Shown: positions 9,619 through 18,101, numbered from the stretch's first letter. The stretch is 64,000 bases of DNA from Flagellimonas pelagia (GCF_003584135.1 NZ_QXFI01000011.1:62001-126000); one strand, 5' to 3'. Notes: a model not told the origin generated them from the sequence alone. Numbers and translations: made by a program.

Positions 9619-10966
9619 GCACAACGCGGAATCTGTTGTGGAAGGCGACATCAACCTCACCTCTGCAAGGGGCGAATGGTTAAAGGAAGAAGTGAACGAC
9701 CAGACCAAAGAACTGTTGGAAAAGGATGCCAAATACTTTTTGCACCAATCCATGTCCACCCCGTGTTTGGACGTATTAAAAAATTGCGAAGGCTCCTATT
9801 TGGAGAATATTTCAGGGAAACGCTATCTGGATTTTCATGGCAACAATGTGCACCAAGTAGGGTTTTCCCATCCCAAAATGGTGAGTGCGCTCATGGGGCA
9901 ACTTCAGGAACTCACGTTTTCAACCCGAAGATATACCAATGAAAAAGCCATCCAATTTGCGGAGAAATTAACATCATATACTCCAAAAGGACTGAACCGT
10001 ATTTTATTGACCCCGAACGGGAGCTCATCTATTAGTATCGCCTTGAAACTGGCACGTGCGGTGACGGGAAAACACAAGGTGGTTTCTTTTTGGGACTCGT
10101 TCCACGGGGCCAATTTGGATGCCATCAGCGTAGGGGGCGAATCCATTTTTCAGGAACATATGGGGCCATTGATGCCCGGTGTGGAACGTATTCCACCACC
10201 TATCACCTATCGCGGTATTTTTGAAGGGAATGAAGAAAAAGCCCTGGAGTATTTGGAGCATGTGTTGTCCAAAGACGATGAGATCGGTGCTTTTTTGGCC
10301 GAAACCATCCGCAACACCGATGTGCAGATTCCATCCGCCAAATATTGGCAAGGCGCCCGTGAACTATGTGATAAGTATGGGGTGTTGTTGATTTTGGATG
10401 AAATTCCGATTGCCTTCGGACGCACCGGAAAAATGTTCGCCTACGAACTGTTCGGTATTGAACCCGATATCCTTTGTTTGGGGAAAGGCTTGGGTGGAGG
10501 CATTGTTCCCCAAGCGGCCATTGTGACCCGAGAGGAATACAACCGTTTCGGGCACATCTCCTTGGGGCATTATACCCACGAAAAAAGCCCGTTGGGCTCG
10601 GTGGCAGGATTGACCCTTTTGGAAATCATTGAAGAAGAAAACCTATTGCAAAAGGTGAAGGCAGATGAGGAATTTATGAAGAAAGCCCTGTACAAAATGC
10701 ATCGAAAATATTCCTTGATCGGCGATGTACGTGGGGTCGGTCTTTTATGGGGGATAGAATTGGTCACCAACCGGACTACCAAGGAAAAAGCAACCGCCGA
10801 AGCCGAGGAAATCATGTACGAATGCCTAAAAAATGGACTGAGTTTCAAAGTTTCCAAAGGAAATGTACTACAACTCTCCCCGCCTTTGACCATTTCAAGG
10901 GAAGAACTGGAAAAAGCCTTGGAAATATTGAACGAGGCCTTCCTAAAAACCAACGCTATAGCCTAA
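9596..10966 (+). CDS. Class III PLP-dependent enzyme, probable (R)-1-hydroxy-2-aminoethylphosphonate ammonia-lyase (PbfA-like)
   Basis: A 456-residue fold-type I enzyme of the class III aminotransferase family. Visible landmarks are the cofactor loop TPNGSSSIS, SFWDSFHGANLDA, the aspartate motif LILDEIPIAFGRTG, and the PLP lysine in LCLGKGLGGGIVP. It lacks a signal peptide, so it is cytoplasmic, unlike its operon neighbours. The opening EGDINLTSARGEW and the general layout resemble PbfA, which eliminates ammonia from hydroxy-AEP to give phosphonoacetaldehyde, and the related phosphoethanolamine phospho-lyase. Phosphonoacetaldehyde would feed the HAD enzyme at 369. The start overlaps the MBL gene; a second ATG three codons on is equally possible. 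PLP family certain, substrate assignment moderate. Confidence 0.78.
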   Translation: MDHMKHDRHNAESVVEGDINLTSARGEWLKEEVNDQTKELLEKDAKYFLHQSMSTPCLDVLKNCEGSYLENISGKRYLDFHGNNVHQVGFSHPKMVSALMGQLQELTFSTRRYTNEKAIQFAEKLTSYTPKGLNRILLTPNGSSSISIALKLARAVTGKHKVVSFWDSFHGANLDAISVGGESIFQEHMGPLMPGVERIPPPITYRGIFEGNEEKALEYLEHVLSKDDEIGAFLAETIRNTDVQIPSAKYWQGARELCDKYGVLLILDEIPIAFGRTGKMFAYELFGIEPDILCLGKGLGGGIVPQAAIVTREEYNRFGHISLGHYTHEKSPLGSVAGLTLLEIIEEENLLQKVKADEEFMKKALYKMHRKYSLIGDVRGVGLLWGIELVTNRTTKEKATAEAEEIMYECLKNGLSFKVSKGNVLQLSPPLTISREELEKALEILNEAFLKTNAIA

Positions 10967-12555
10967 TGAAAAAAATCAACCAACTACTGATCTTCTTATT
11001 TGTGGGCATTGCCCAAATCATGGCTCAATCCGAGCCACAGATTTTGGTACAACCCTATCTGCAGAACGCCGAACCCAATTCCATCACCATTATGTGGGAG
11101 ACCACCAATGGAGAGGAGAGTGTTGTGGAATATGGAACCACTCCAAAATTGGGCAAAAAGGCCACAGGCAAGGCCGAAGACATCAATTTTTCGGATTCTA
11201 GGGTACATGCCGTTAAATTGACAGGTTTGGAACGCTTTACCGAATACTTTTATCGGGTAAAGACAGGAAAGGCCAAATCGGACATCTATCAATTTAAAAC
11301 GCCGCCGTTTGCCAGTGATGAGGAATCGTTCAACATTGTTGCCATGAGCGATATGCAATACGATAGCCAAAATCCGAACAAGTTTTCCGAAGTGGTGAAC
11401 GAGGGCATCATTCAATATTTGAAAAAAGAATACGAGGGTAAATTACCTGATAATCTGGCCATGATCATGATTCCGGGCGATTTAGTGCAGAGCGGTAGCC
11501 AATACTATCAATGGAAAGACCATTTTTTCGATCCCGCCCAAAAATTATTTGCAGAAGTGCCTGTGTACCCTGTTTTGGGCAACCATGAACGCAACTCCAT
11601 TTTTTATTTCAAATATTTCAGTCTTCCCGAGAACGGAACTCCTGCCTACGCAGAGCATTGGTGGTATAAGGACTATGGCAACACCCGTGTGATCGGGTTG
11701 AATTCCAATGACGGCTATCGGGATTTGAGAGAGCAATATGAATGGTTGGAAAAGGTATTGGCAGAAACGGAAAAGGATGATAATATCGACTTTGTTTTTG
11801 CCCAACTCCACCATCCCTACAAATCGGAACTTTGGATTCCGGGAGAAGAAGAACCCACAGGAAAAGTGGTTAAAATGTTGGAAGCGTTCTCCACAAAAAC
11901 AGGGAAACCCAGCATACACTTTTTTGGACATACCCATGCCTATTCCAGGGGACAGTCCAGAGATCACAAACACTTGTGGATCAATGTGGCCTCGGCAGGT
12001 GGTGCCATAGACAATTGGGGCGAATTTGAAGGCAGGGATTACGATGAGTTCACGGTTTCCCAAGACGAATATGGTTTCGTGATGGTGGAAGTGGACGGCA
12101 ACCGAAACGACCCCAAGTTCACCATTAAACGAATCAGTCGTGGTAATGAATCCAAGTTTAGGGACAATGAGCTTCGCGATAGTATTACCATTTGGAGATT
12201 GGAAAAGAAACCCGAAACCCCCAAAGCAGTTTCGCCTACAAACAATGTGGAAGTTAAAGGTGATTTTGCCATGTTAAAAGCTGGGGAATTTTCAAGTCCG
12301 ATTAATGGAGCCTTCCATGCCGCCGCGCATTGGCAGGTTTCAGAAACCAAGGATTTTGAAAAATTGGCTTTGGACAGTTGGAAACAATACGAAAACTGGT
12401 ACTATGAGGAAGACCGCCAAAAAGATGACGACCTTACCGACGAAAAAACCAAAAGATTGAAACCGGGAACCACCTATTATTGGAGGGTCCGTTACCGAGA
12501 CCAAAACCTGAATTGGAGCGGGTGGTCCGAAACAGCATCATTTAAAACCAAATAG
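10966..12555 (+). CDS. Purple-acid-phosphatase-like metallophosphoesterase with fibronectin-III-like domains
   Basis: A 529-residue exported protein. The ATG at 10966 shares one base with the preceding TAA (TAATG) and opens a clear signal peptide (MKKINQLLIFLFVGIAQIMA); an in-frame extension upstream has no signal. Residues about 22-110 form the fibronectin-like N-terminal domain of purple acid phosphatases (PYLQNAEPNSITIMWET). Residues about 115-340 are the calcineurin-like core with MSDMQYD, IPGDLVQSG, LGNHERN, QLHHPY and FGHTHAYSRG. A C-terminal Ig/FnIII-like domain ends the chain (GTTYYWRVRYRDQNLNWSGW). It hydrolyses phosphomonoesters or diesters in the periplasm or at the surface. Confidence 0.88.
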   Translation: MKKINQLLIFLFVGIAQIMAQSEPQILVQPYLQNAEPNSITIMWETTNGEESVVEYGTTPKLGKKATGKAEDINFSDSRVHAVKLTGLERFTEYFYRVKTGKAKSDIYQFKTPPFASDEESFNIVAMSDMQYDSQNPNKFSEVVNEGIIQYLKKEYEGKLPDNLAMIMIPGDLVQSGSQYYQWKDHFFDPAQKLFAEVPVYPVLGNHERNSIFYFKYFSLPENGTPAYAEHWWYKDYGNTRVIGLNSNDGYRDLREQYEWLEKVLAETEKDDNIDFVFAQLHHPYKSELWIPGEEEPTGKVVKMLEAFSTKTGKPSIHFFGHTHAYSRGQSRDHKHLWINVASAGGAIDNWGEFEGRDYDEFTVSQDEYGFVMVEVDGNRNDPKFTIKRISRGNESKFRDNELRDSITIWRLEKKPETPKAVSPTNNVEVKGDFAMLKAGEFSSPINGAFHAAAHWQVSETKDFEKLALDSWKQYENWYYEEDRQKDDDLTDEKTKRLKPGTTYYWRVRYRDQNLNWSGWSETASFKTK

Positions 12556-12558
12556 AAA

Positions 12559-13632
12559 ATGAAAAACAAGATTTTGCTTTTGATGGCTGCCTTGGTAGCT
12601 TTTCTAAAGATAAGTGCACAGGATTCCGATACCAAAGTGATTTTGATTACACTTGATGGGTACCGTTGGCAGGAATTGTTTACAGGTGCCGACCCTTTAT
12701 TGATCGGGAATAAGGATTATGTTCATGAGATGGATGTATTAAAGGAAGCTTTTTGGAGGGAGACTCCGGAGGAGAGAAGGGAGGCTTTGATGCCCTTTTT
12801 CTGGACCCAGGTTTCCAAAATGGGACAGTTGCATGGGAACAGGAATTTGGGGAGCAAAGTGAACCTTACCAATGGCATGTGGTTTTCCTACCCAGGCTAT
12901 AACGAAATCTTGACAGGAACCGCGGATGATAAAAATATCCGTAGCAACGATAAGATTGAAAATCCCAATACCACCATTTTGGAACGGTACAACAAAACGT
13001 CCGAAGGGAAAGGGAAAGTGGCCGCCTTTGGTAGTTGGGATGTGTTCCCGTTCATCATCAACGAAAAGCGTTCCGGGGTTCCTGTGAATGCCGGTTTTGA
13101 AACGGCTACAGGCAATTTGAACGAAAGGGAAAAATTCCTGAACGAACTTCAGGGTCAGGTTCCCAGTCCATGGGGCAGTGTCCGTTTGGATGCCTTCACC
13201 CATCATTATGCTTTGGAACATATGAAGAAGGAGCATCCCAAATTGCTGTACATCTCGTATGGTGAAACGGATGACTTTGCCCATGACGGGGAATATCAGG
13301 CATATCTAAAATCGGCGCATAACACCGACGCGTTAATCAAGGAGTTGTGGGACTTTACCCAACAGGATGATTTTTACAAAGATCAAACCGTTTTTATCGT
13401 TACCACAGACCATGGCAGGGGTACCGAGCCTTTGGATACTTGGAGAAGCCATGGAGCGGATATCAAGGGAGCTGATCAGGTTTGGATGGTCACTTTTGGA
13501 AAAGGCGTTCAGCCATTGGGTGAGGTAAAACAGGAAGAGCAACTCTTTTCCAACCAGTTTGCACCGACCATTTTAAAGATTTTGAATACTTCCATCCCTA
13601 AGGAAATCAAGGGCCAACCCCTAAAAATTTAA
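12559..13632 (+). CDS. Exported alkaline-phosphatase/sulfatase-superfamily hydrolase
   Basis: A 357-residue protein with a signal peptide ending near KISAQ, starting 4 bases after the previous stop. The alkaline phosphatase fold is shown by ILITLDGYRWQELFTGADP (metal aspartate), FSYPGYNEILTG where the Ser/Tyr region holds the presumed nucleophile, YGETDDFAHDG and TTDHGRGTEP...SHG. There is no FGE-type C/S-x-P-x-R sulfatase motif, so a sulfatase is unlikely. It is last in the SusCD operon and followed by a terminator. It probably works with the other extracytoplasmic phosphoesterases of the operon; its exact substrate is unknown. Confidence 0.83.
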   Translation: MKNKILLLMAALVAFLKISAQDSDTKVILITLDGYRWQELFTGADPLLIGNKDYVHEMDVLKEAFWRETPEERREALMPFFWTQVSKMGQLHGNRNLGSKVNLTNGMWFSYPGYNEILTGTADDKNIRSNDKIENPNTTILERYNKTSEGKGKVAAFGSWDVFPFIINEKRSGVPVNAGFETATGNLNEREKFLNELQGQVPSPWGSVRLDAFTHHYALEHMKKEHPKLLYISYGETDDFAHDGEYQAYLKSAHNTDALIKELWDFTQQDDFYKDQTVFIVTTDHGRGTEPLDTWRSHGADIKGADQVWMVTFGKGVQPLGEVKQEEQLFSNQFAPTILKILNTSIPKEIKGQPLKI

Positions 13633-13683
13633 GTTTAAGTAGGTTTAATTTCAGTTAATTAGTTTGCGTTAATTTGCAATGTA

Positions 13684-13706
13684 CCCACACTTTAAGTGTG
13701 GGTTTT
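13684..13706 (+). terminator. Rho-independent terminator after the SusCD operon
   Basis: CCCACACT (13684-13691) pairs with AGTGTGGG (13695-13702) around a 3-base loop and is followed by TTTT. It lies 52 bp after the stop of the last operon gene and before the Crp-family gene. Confidence 0.8.
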
Positions 13707-13778
13707 GCATATTAGGGCAAAATTGATGCGGGAATTTCTTTATTAAAATAATTACCTTAGGGGGCCTATACCAACAGC

Positions 13779-14411
13779 ATGGAAGAAGATCTTATTGGAA
13801 CATTCAGCAACTATTTTGAGCAACCCCTTATCGATGAGATTTTGGAGGTCGGAAAATTGATGGAAGTCCCAGCTGGGGAGACCATTATGGATATTGGGCA
13901 ATACATCCGTAGTATCCCTTTGTTGCTGTCCGGGGCCATTAAAGTGTTGAGGGAAGATGAGGAAGGCGATGAGCTTCTTCTATATTATTTGGAACAGGGA
14001 GAGACGTGCTCGGTGACCATGGCCTGCTGCATGGGCCATACCAAGAGCGAGATCAGGGCCATAACGGAAACGGATACCCGGATCATTATGATACCTGTTC
14101 AGAAGATGGAGGAATGGATGAGCAAATACCAAGGTTGGCGTAATTATGTGTTCGACAGTTACCATAACCGCCTGAACGAGTTGCTGCAGACCGTGGACAG
14201 TATCGCCTTTAAAAATTTGGATCAAAGGCTAGTGGATTACCTTAAAAAGAAAGTGGAAGTGACCAATGATAACAAAATCAGGAGCACCCACCAAGAAATT
14301 GCCTATGATCTGCACACCTCAAGGGTTGTGGTTTCCAGATTGTTGAAAAAGCTGGAGAAAATGAAAAAGCTGAAATTGCATAGGAGCTACATCCATATCA
14401 TAGATTTGTAA
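13779..14411 (+). CDS. Crp/Fnr-family transcriptional regulator, presumed master regulator of the sulfide island
   Basis: A 210-residue protein with a cyclic-nucleotide-binding-type beta barrel at residues about 10-120 and a Crp-type winged helix at about 150-205 (STHQEIAYDLHTSRVVVSRL). It lacks the N-terminal cysteine cluster of Fnr and a clear cAMP-binding RxS motif. It carries exactly three cysteines, C77, C83 and C84, on one barrel face (GETCSVTMACCMG), a reasonable place for thiol or persulfide sensing (inference). It heads a run of sulfur genes whose promoters carry eight Crp/Fnr-type palindromes with constant spacing. No such palindrome was found before its own start, so its expression may be constitutive. 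Confidence 0.9.
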   Translation: MEEDLIGTFSNYFEQPLIDEILEVGKLMEVPAGETIMDIGQYIRSIPLLLSGAIKVLREDEEGDELLLYYLEQGETCSVTMACCMGHTKSEIRAITETDTRIIMIPVQKMEEWMSKYQGWRNYVFDSYHNRLNELLQTVDSIAFKNLDQRLVDYLKKKVEVTNDNKIRSTHQEIAYDLHTSRVVVSRLLKKLEKMKKLKLHRSYIHIIDL

Positions 14412-14412
14412 T

Positions 14413-14428
14413 TGTGCCCTTTGTTACT
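14413..14428. promoter_or_regulatory. Crp/Fnr-type operator 1 (sulP promoter)
   Basis: TGTGCCCTTTGTTACT matches TGTAAC-N4-GTTACT in 10 of 12 half-site bases. Its centre is 36.5 bp from the final G of TATTTTTG at 14450-14457, an exact Bacteroidota -7 box, 16 bp before the sulP ATG. That places the operator near -41, the class II activator position. Confidence 0.8.
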
Positions 14429-14472
14429 GTGGGCAGCCATTAGGCACTATATTTTTGCGCAAAACCAATCAC

Positions 14473-16206
14473 ATGCTCAAAAGGTTTTTTCCTTTTTTAT
14501 CGTGGATCGGCAATTATGACCGTTCGTTGTTGTACGGGGATTTGATTGCGGGGATTACCGTGGGAATTATGCTCGTACCACAGGGAATGGCCTATGCCAT
14601 GATTGCGGGTATGCCTCCCATTTATGGACTTTATGCCGCATTGGTGCCCCAATTCGTGTATGCCATAACAGGAACGTCCCGTCAATTGGCCGTAGGGCCC
14701 GTGGCGATGGATTCCTTGTTGGTGGCCGCGGGTATAGGGGCCATGCAGTTGTCGGGAGAAGGAGCATACATTTCGGCCGTCATATTTTTGACGTTGCTTA
14801 TCGGGTTGGTACAATTGCTTTTTGGGTTCCTGAAAATGGGATCTTTTGTCAACTTTTTATCCAAACCCGTAATCAATGGATTCACTTCCGCTGCGGCCAT
14901 ACTCATAGGCTTGGGTCAATTAAAACACGTGTTGGGGATAGACCTGCCCCAATCGGGAAAAGTACATGTGTTATTGGCAAGTTTGTTCCAAAATTTAAAT
15001 CAGATTGATCCATTGACTTTAGGTTTAGGGGTTTTGGTAATCCTTTTGATCATCGGATTGAAAAAAATCAATAAAAAACTACCTATTCCCCTGCTGATCG
15101 TAGTGTTGGGAATTTTAGGAGTGGTCCTGTTCGGATTGGAGGCCAAGGGCATCCGTATAGTGGGTGATATCCCAAGAGGATTGCCCAAGTTTGAACTTCC
15201 AGTGGGCCACTGGGACAAGATAGGCCAGTTTCTGCCCATTGCCCTTACCGTGGCCCTTTTTGGGTTTATGGAATCCATTTCCATTGCCAAGACCTTGGAA
15301 GAAAAGCATCCCGAGTATGAGTTGGATGCCAATCAGGAGCTTAGGGCTTTGGGGATGTCCAATATCATGGGCTCTCTTTTTCAGTCCTTTTCGGTTTCTG
15401 GAGGATTCTCAAGGAGTGCCGTAAATGATGAGGCTGGGGCCAAAACGAGCATGTCGCTCATTTTTAGTACGTTGATCATTGCGGGGATATTGTTGTTCCT
15501 CACCCCATTGTTCTATAATCTGCCCACAGTGGCTTTGGGCGGAATCATCATTGTTTCTGTTTTTGGATTGATCGATGTGAAGTACCCCATCAACCTATGG
15601 AAAAACAGGAAGGATGAGTTCATTTTGCTGGTGGCCACTTTTTTGATGACCCTTTTTATCGGGTTGATAGAAGGTATTCTTTTGGGTGTGCTGCTGTCCC
15701 TTCTATTATTGGTCTATCGTATCTCCAAACCCCATATTGCCATTTTGGGAAGGATCAAGGGCACCAATTACTTTAAGAACATCAACCGATTTTCGGAAGA
15801 TGTGGAGGTATATAACGATATTTTGATCTTGAGGTTCGATGCCCAATTGTATTTTGGGAACAAGGATTATTTTAAAAAACAACTATATCAGGAAATAGAG
15901 AAGAAAGGCCCCGAACTCAAGTTTGTGGTCCTCAATGCGGAACCCATCAATTATATTGATAGTAGTGCCGCCGTAATGCTGGAACGAACTATTTTGGAGC
16001 TTCGGGAAAAGGGGATCCAATTTATGATTGCGGGTGCCATTGGCCCCACTAGGGATATCCTGCACAGCAGCGGTATCATCGATATTCTAGGAAAGGAAAA
16101 CCTGTTTGCGCAGACCTTTGATGCCGTGGATTGTTGCTCCAATCACACCGAAAGAAGTACCATTCAAAAAAAGATATCACTTCAATCCAAGACCAAGAGT
16201 TTGTAA
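14473..16206 (+). CDS. SulP-family anion permease with STAS domain
   Basis: A 577-residue integral membrane protein with the SulP signature near the N-terminus (MAYAMIAGMPPIYGLYAALV, then GTSRQLAVGPVAMDS). About a dozen hydrophobic segments follow, and a C-terminal STAS domain at about residues 440-550 (FVVLNAEPINYIDSSAAVML). The ATG at 14473 is preferred over an in-frame TTG six codons upstream because the TTG overlaps the -7 box. SulP proteins carry sulfate, bicarbonate or other anions. In this setting import or export of sulfate, sulfite or thiosulfate is the likely job. It is preceded by operator 1 and transcribed separately from the regulator gene. Confidence 0.9.
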   Translation: MLKRFFPFLSWIGNYDRSLLYGDLIAGITVGIMLVPQGMAYAMIAGMPPIYGLYAALVPQFVYAITGTSRQLAVGPVAMDSLLVAAGIGAMQLSGEGAYISAVIFLTLLIGLVQLLFGFLKMGSFVNFLSKPVINGFTSAAAILIGLGQLKHVLGIDLPQSGKVHVLLASLFQNLNQIDPLTLGLGVLVILLIIGLKKINKKLPIPLLIVVLGILGVVLFGLEAKGIRIVGDIPRGLPKFELPVGHWDKIGQFLPIALTVALFGFMESISIAKTLEEKHPEYELDANQELRALGMSNIMGSLFQSFSVSGGFSRSAVNDEAGAKTSMSLIFSTLIIAGILLFLTPLFYNLPTVALGGIIIVSVFGLIDVKYPINLWKNRKDEFILLVATFLMTLFIGLIEGILLGVLLSLLLLVYRISKPHIAILGRIKGTNYFKNINRFSEDVEVYNDILILRFDAQLYFGNKDYFKKQLYQEIEKKGPELKFVVLNAEPINYIDSSAAVMLERTILELREKGIQFMIAGAIGPTRDILHSSGIIDILGKENLFAQTFDAVDCCSNHTERSTIQKKISLQSKTKSL

Positions 16207-16217
16207 CTTTGGTCACA
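16202..16217. promoter_or_regulatory. Crp/Fnr-type operator 2 (persulfide dioxygenase promoter)
   Basis: TGTAACTTTGGTCACA starts inside the sulP stop region. Its centre is 36.5 bp from the last G of TATATTTG at 16239-16246, a perfect -7 box, with the next ATG 17 bp later. Confidence 0.85.
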
Positions 16218-16263
16218 GAACGTTACGGTACACAAGTTTATATTTGATAAAAACCATTATCAC

Positions 16264-17673
16264 ATGAAAATTGAACAAATTTACACCGGATGCTTGGCCC
16301 AAGGGGCTTATTACATAGAAAGTGAAGGGGAAGCCGCCATAGTGGATCCCTTGAGAGAGGTAAAGCCCTACATCAAAAAGGCCGAAGAAGATGGCGCAAA
16401 GATCAAGTATATCTTCGAAACGCATTTCCATGCGGACTTTGTCAGCGGGCACGTAACCCTGGCCAAGGAAACGGGTGCATCGATCGTATATGGTCCAACC
16501 GCAAAACCTGCTTTTGACGCTATTACTGCTGAAGATGGTCAAGAGTTTACATTGGGCAAGGTGACCATCAAGGTCTTGCATACACCCGGACATACCATGG
16601 AAAGCTCCACTTTTTTGTTGATAGATGAAAATGGAAAGGACCATGCCATATTCAGTGGGGACACCTTGTTCTTAGGCGATGTAGGTCGACCTGATTTGGC
16701 CCAAAAAGCGGCGCATATGACCCAGGAAGAATTGGCAGGCACACTATATGAAAGCCTTCGAAATAAGATCATGCCTTTGGCCGATGATGTTATCGTATAT
16801 CCTGCCCATGGCGCAGGTTCCGCATGTGGAAAGAACATGATGAAGGAAACCGTGGACACCTTGGGGAACCAGAAGAAGATGAATTATGCGCTTCGTGCCG
16901 ATATGACCAAGGATGAATTCATTGATGAGGTTACGGAAGGCCTTTTGCCTCCACCACAATATTTCCCTTTGAACGTGAAAATGAACAAAGAAGGGTATGA
17001 GGATATCGACAAAGTATTGAAAAGAGGAACACATGCCCTGAGTCCTGATGCTTTTGAAGTCGCCGCCAACGAGACAGGGGCCGTGGTATTGGATGTACGC
17101 CACCAAGATGACTTTGCCAAAGGCCATGTTCCAAGATCTATATTCATTGGTTTGGATGGCAGCTTTGCCCCTTGGGTAGGAGCTTTGATTGCCGATGTGG
17201 AACAGCCCATTCTTCTGGTGGTTCCCGAAGGCAAGGAGGAAGAGACCGTTATTCGTCTTTCAAGGGTTGGTTTCGATAACACTTTGGGTTACTTAAAAGG
17301 TGGAATCGAAGCATGGAAAGCCTCTGGAAAGGAATTTGATACCGTGCCTAATGTGAATGCCAAGGAATTCAAGGAAATGGTGGATAAGGGAGTTCCCGTT
17401 TTTGACGTAAGAAAAGAATCAGAATATAAGGCAGAACACGTAGTGGATGCCCATTTAACACCACTGGATTATTTGAATGACCATTTGGCCGAATTCCCAA
17501 GTGAAGAAACTTTTTACATTCATTGCGCAGGAGGATATAGAAGTATGATCGCCTCCTCTATTTTGAAGAGCAGGGGAATCCATAATCTGGTGGATGTTTC
17601 CGGTGGTTTTGCCGAAATCAAGAATGTAGGGATTCCTGTAACGGATTACGTTTGCCCTTCCACCCTAAAATAG
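16264..17673 (+). CDS. CstB-like persulfide dioxygenase fused to two rhodanese domains
   Basis: A 469-residue cytoplasmic protein. Residues 1-240 are an ETHE1/persulfide-dioxygenase-type MBL domain with H54, H56, D58, H63 (THFHADFVSGH), H110, D133 and H182. Residues about 260-355 form a rhodanese fold whose active loop has no cysteine (LLVVPEGKEEE), so it is a pseudo-rhodanese. Residues about 365-460 are an active rhodanese with C421 in HCAGGYRS. The same MBL, dead rhodanese, live rhodanese order is known from staphylococcal CstB, which turns persulfides into thiosulfate. It would act directly downstream of the sulfide:quinone oxidoreductases in this island. It is driven by operator 2. Confidence 0.9.
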   Translation: MKIEQIYTGCLAQGAYYIESEGEAAIVDPLREVKPYIKKAEEDGAKIKYIFETHFHADFVSGHVTLAKETGASIVYGPTAKPAFDAITAEDGQEFTLGKVTIKVLHTPGHTMESSTFLLIDENGKDHAIFSGDTLFLGDVGRPDLAQKAAHMTQEELAGTLYESLRNKIMPLADDVIVYPAHGAGSACGKNMMKETVDTLGNQKKMNYALRADMTKDEFIDEVTEGLLPPPQYFPLNVKMNKEGYEDIDKVLKRGTHALSPDAFEVAANETGAVVLDVRHQDDFAKGHVPRSIFIGLDGSFAPWVGALIADVEQPILLVVPEGKEEETVIRLSRVGFDNTLGYLKGGIEAWKASGKEFDTVPNVNAKEFKEMVDKGVPVFDVRKESEYKAEHVVDAHLTPLDYLNDHLAEFPSEETFYIHCAGGYRSMIASSILKSRGIHNLVDVSGGFAEIKNVGIPVTDYVCPSTLK

Positions 17674-17681
17674 GAGCAGCC

Positions 17682-18059
17682 ATGCAACATATTTTTAAGA
17701 AGGGCCTGTATCTGGTATTCTTCGTAGGTATTCTTTCATGTCAATCGCAAGATACGACCATTACAAGGGTGGATAAGGAAGCCATCAAGGCCGAGGTCAT
17801 TGGAAAGGATGTGCAACTTGTGGATGTACGCACCCCGGAAGAATACAATGCCGGCCATATTGATGATGCCATCAATTTTGATTTGAGCAACCGAAGTGCC
17901 TTTATGAAACAAGTAGAAACCTTGGACAAGGACCAGCCCGTATACGTCTATTGTTTGGTTGGATCCAGAAGTGCTTATGCTGCCAAAATCCTAAGGAGTA
18001 AGGGATTTACAAAAATCTATGACTATTCGGGAGGCTACAATGATTGGATGAAGAATTAG
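17682..18059 (+). CDS. Rhodanese-domain lipoprotein
   Basis: A 125-residue lipoprotein: signal peptide with lipobox ILSC (C20), then one rhodanese domain with active cysteine C91 in YCLVGSRSA. The ATG at 17682 is chosen because it gives the signal peptide and has AGGAG six bases upstream, a rather good ribosome site for this phylum. It follows the CstB-like gene by 8 bp and shares its promoter. It would handle sulfane sulfur in the periplasm, complementing the cytoplasmic rhodaneses. Confidence 0.9.
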   Translation: MQHIFKKGLYLVFFVGILSCQSQDTTITRVDKEAIKAEVIGKDVQLVDVRTPEEYNAGHIDDAINFDLSNRSAFMKQVETLDKDQPVYVYCLVGSRSAYAAKILRSKGFTKIYDYSGGYNDWMKN

Positions 18060-18085
18060 ACCAATTTTACTTCATTTTCGCCTTG

Positions 18086-18101
18086 TGTAACCATCGTTAC
18101 T
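18086..18101. promoter_or_regulatory. Crp/Fnr-type operator 3 (rhodanese promoter)
   Basis: TGTAACCATCGTTACT is a full match to the consensus. The box at the fixed 36.5-bp distance is TATTTTAG (18123-18130), one base from TAnnTTTG. The next gene starts 18 bp after the box. Confidence 0.85.

Noticed and set aside
10747..10965. In-frame N-terminal extension of the purple-acid-phosphatase-like gene
   Set aside because: It lies wholly inside the PLP enzyme gene and would remove the signal peptide; the ATG at 10966 overlapping the stop is far better.
12559..13632. Sulfatase that would make the SusCD operon a sulfated-glycan locus
   Set aside because: No C/S-x-P-x-R maturation motif and no glycoside hydrolases in the operon.
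16221..16230. CGTTACGGTA as an extra half operator next to operator 2
   Set aside because: Single half site with no symmetrical partner at the proper spacing.
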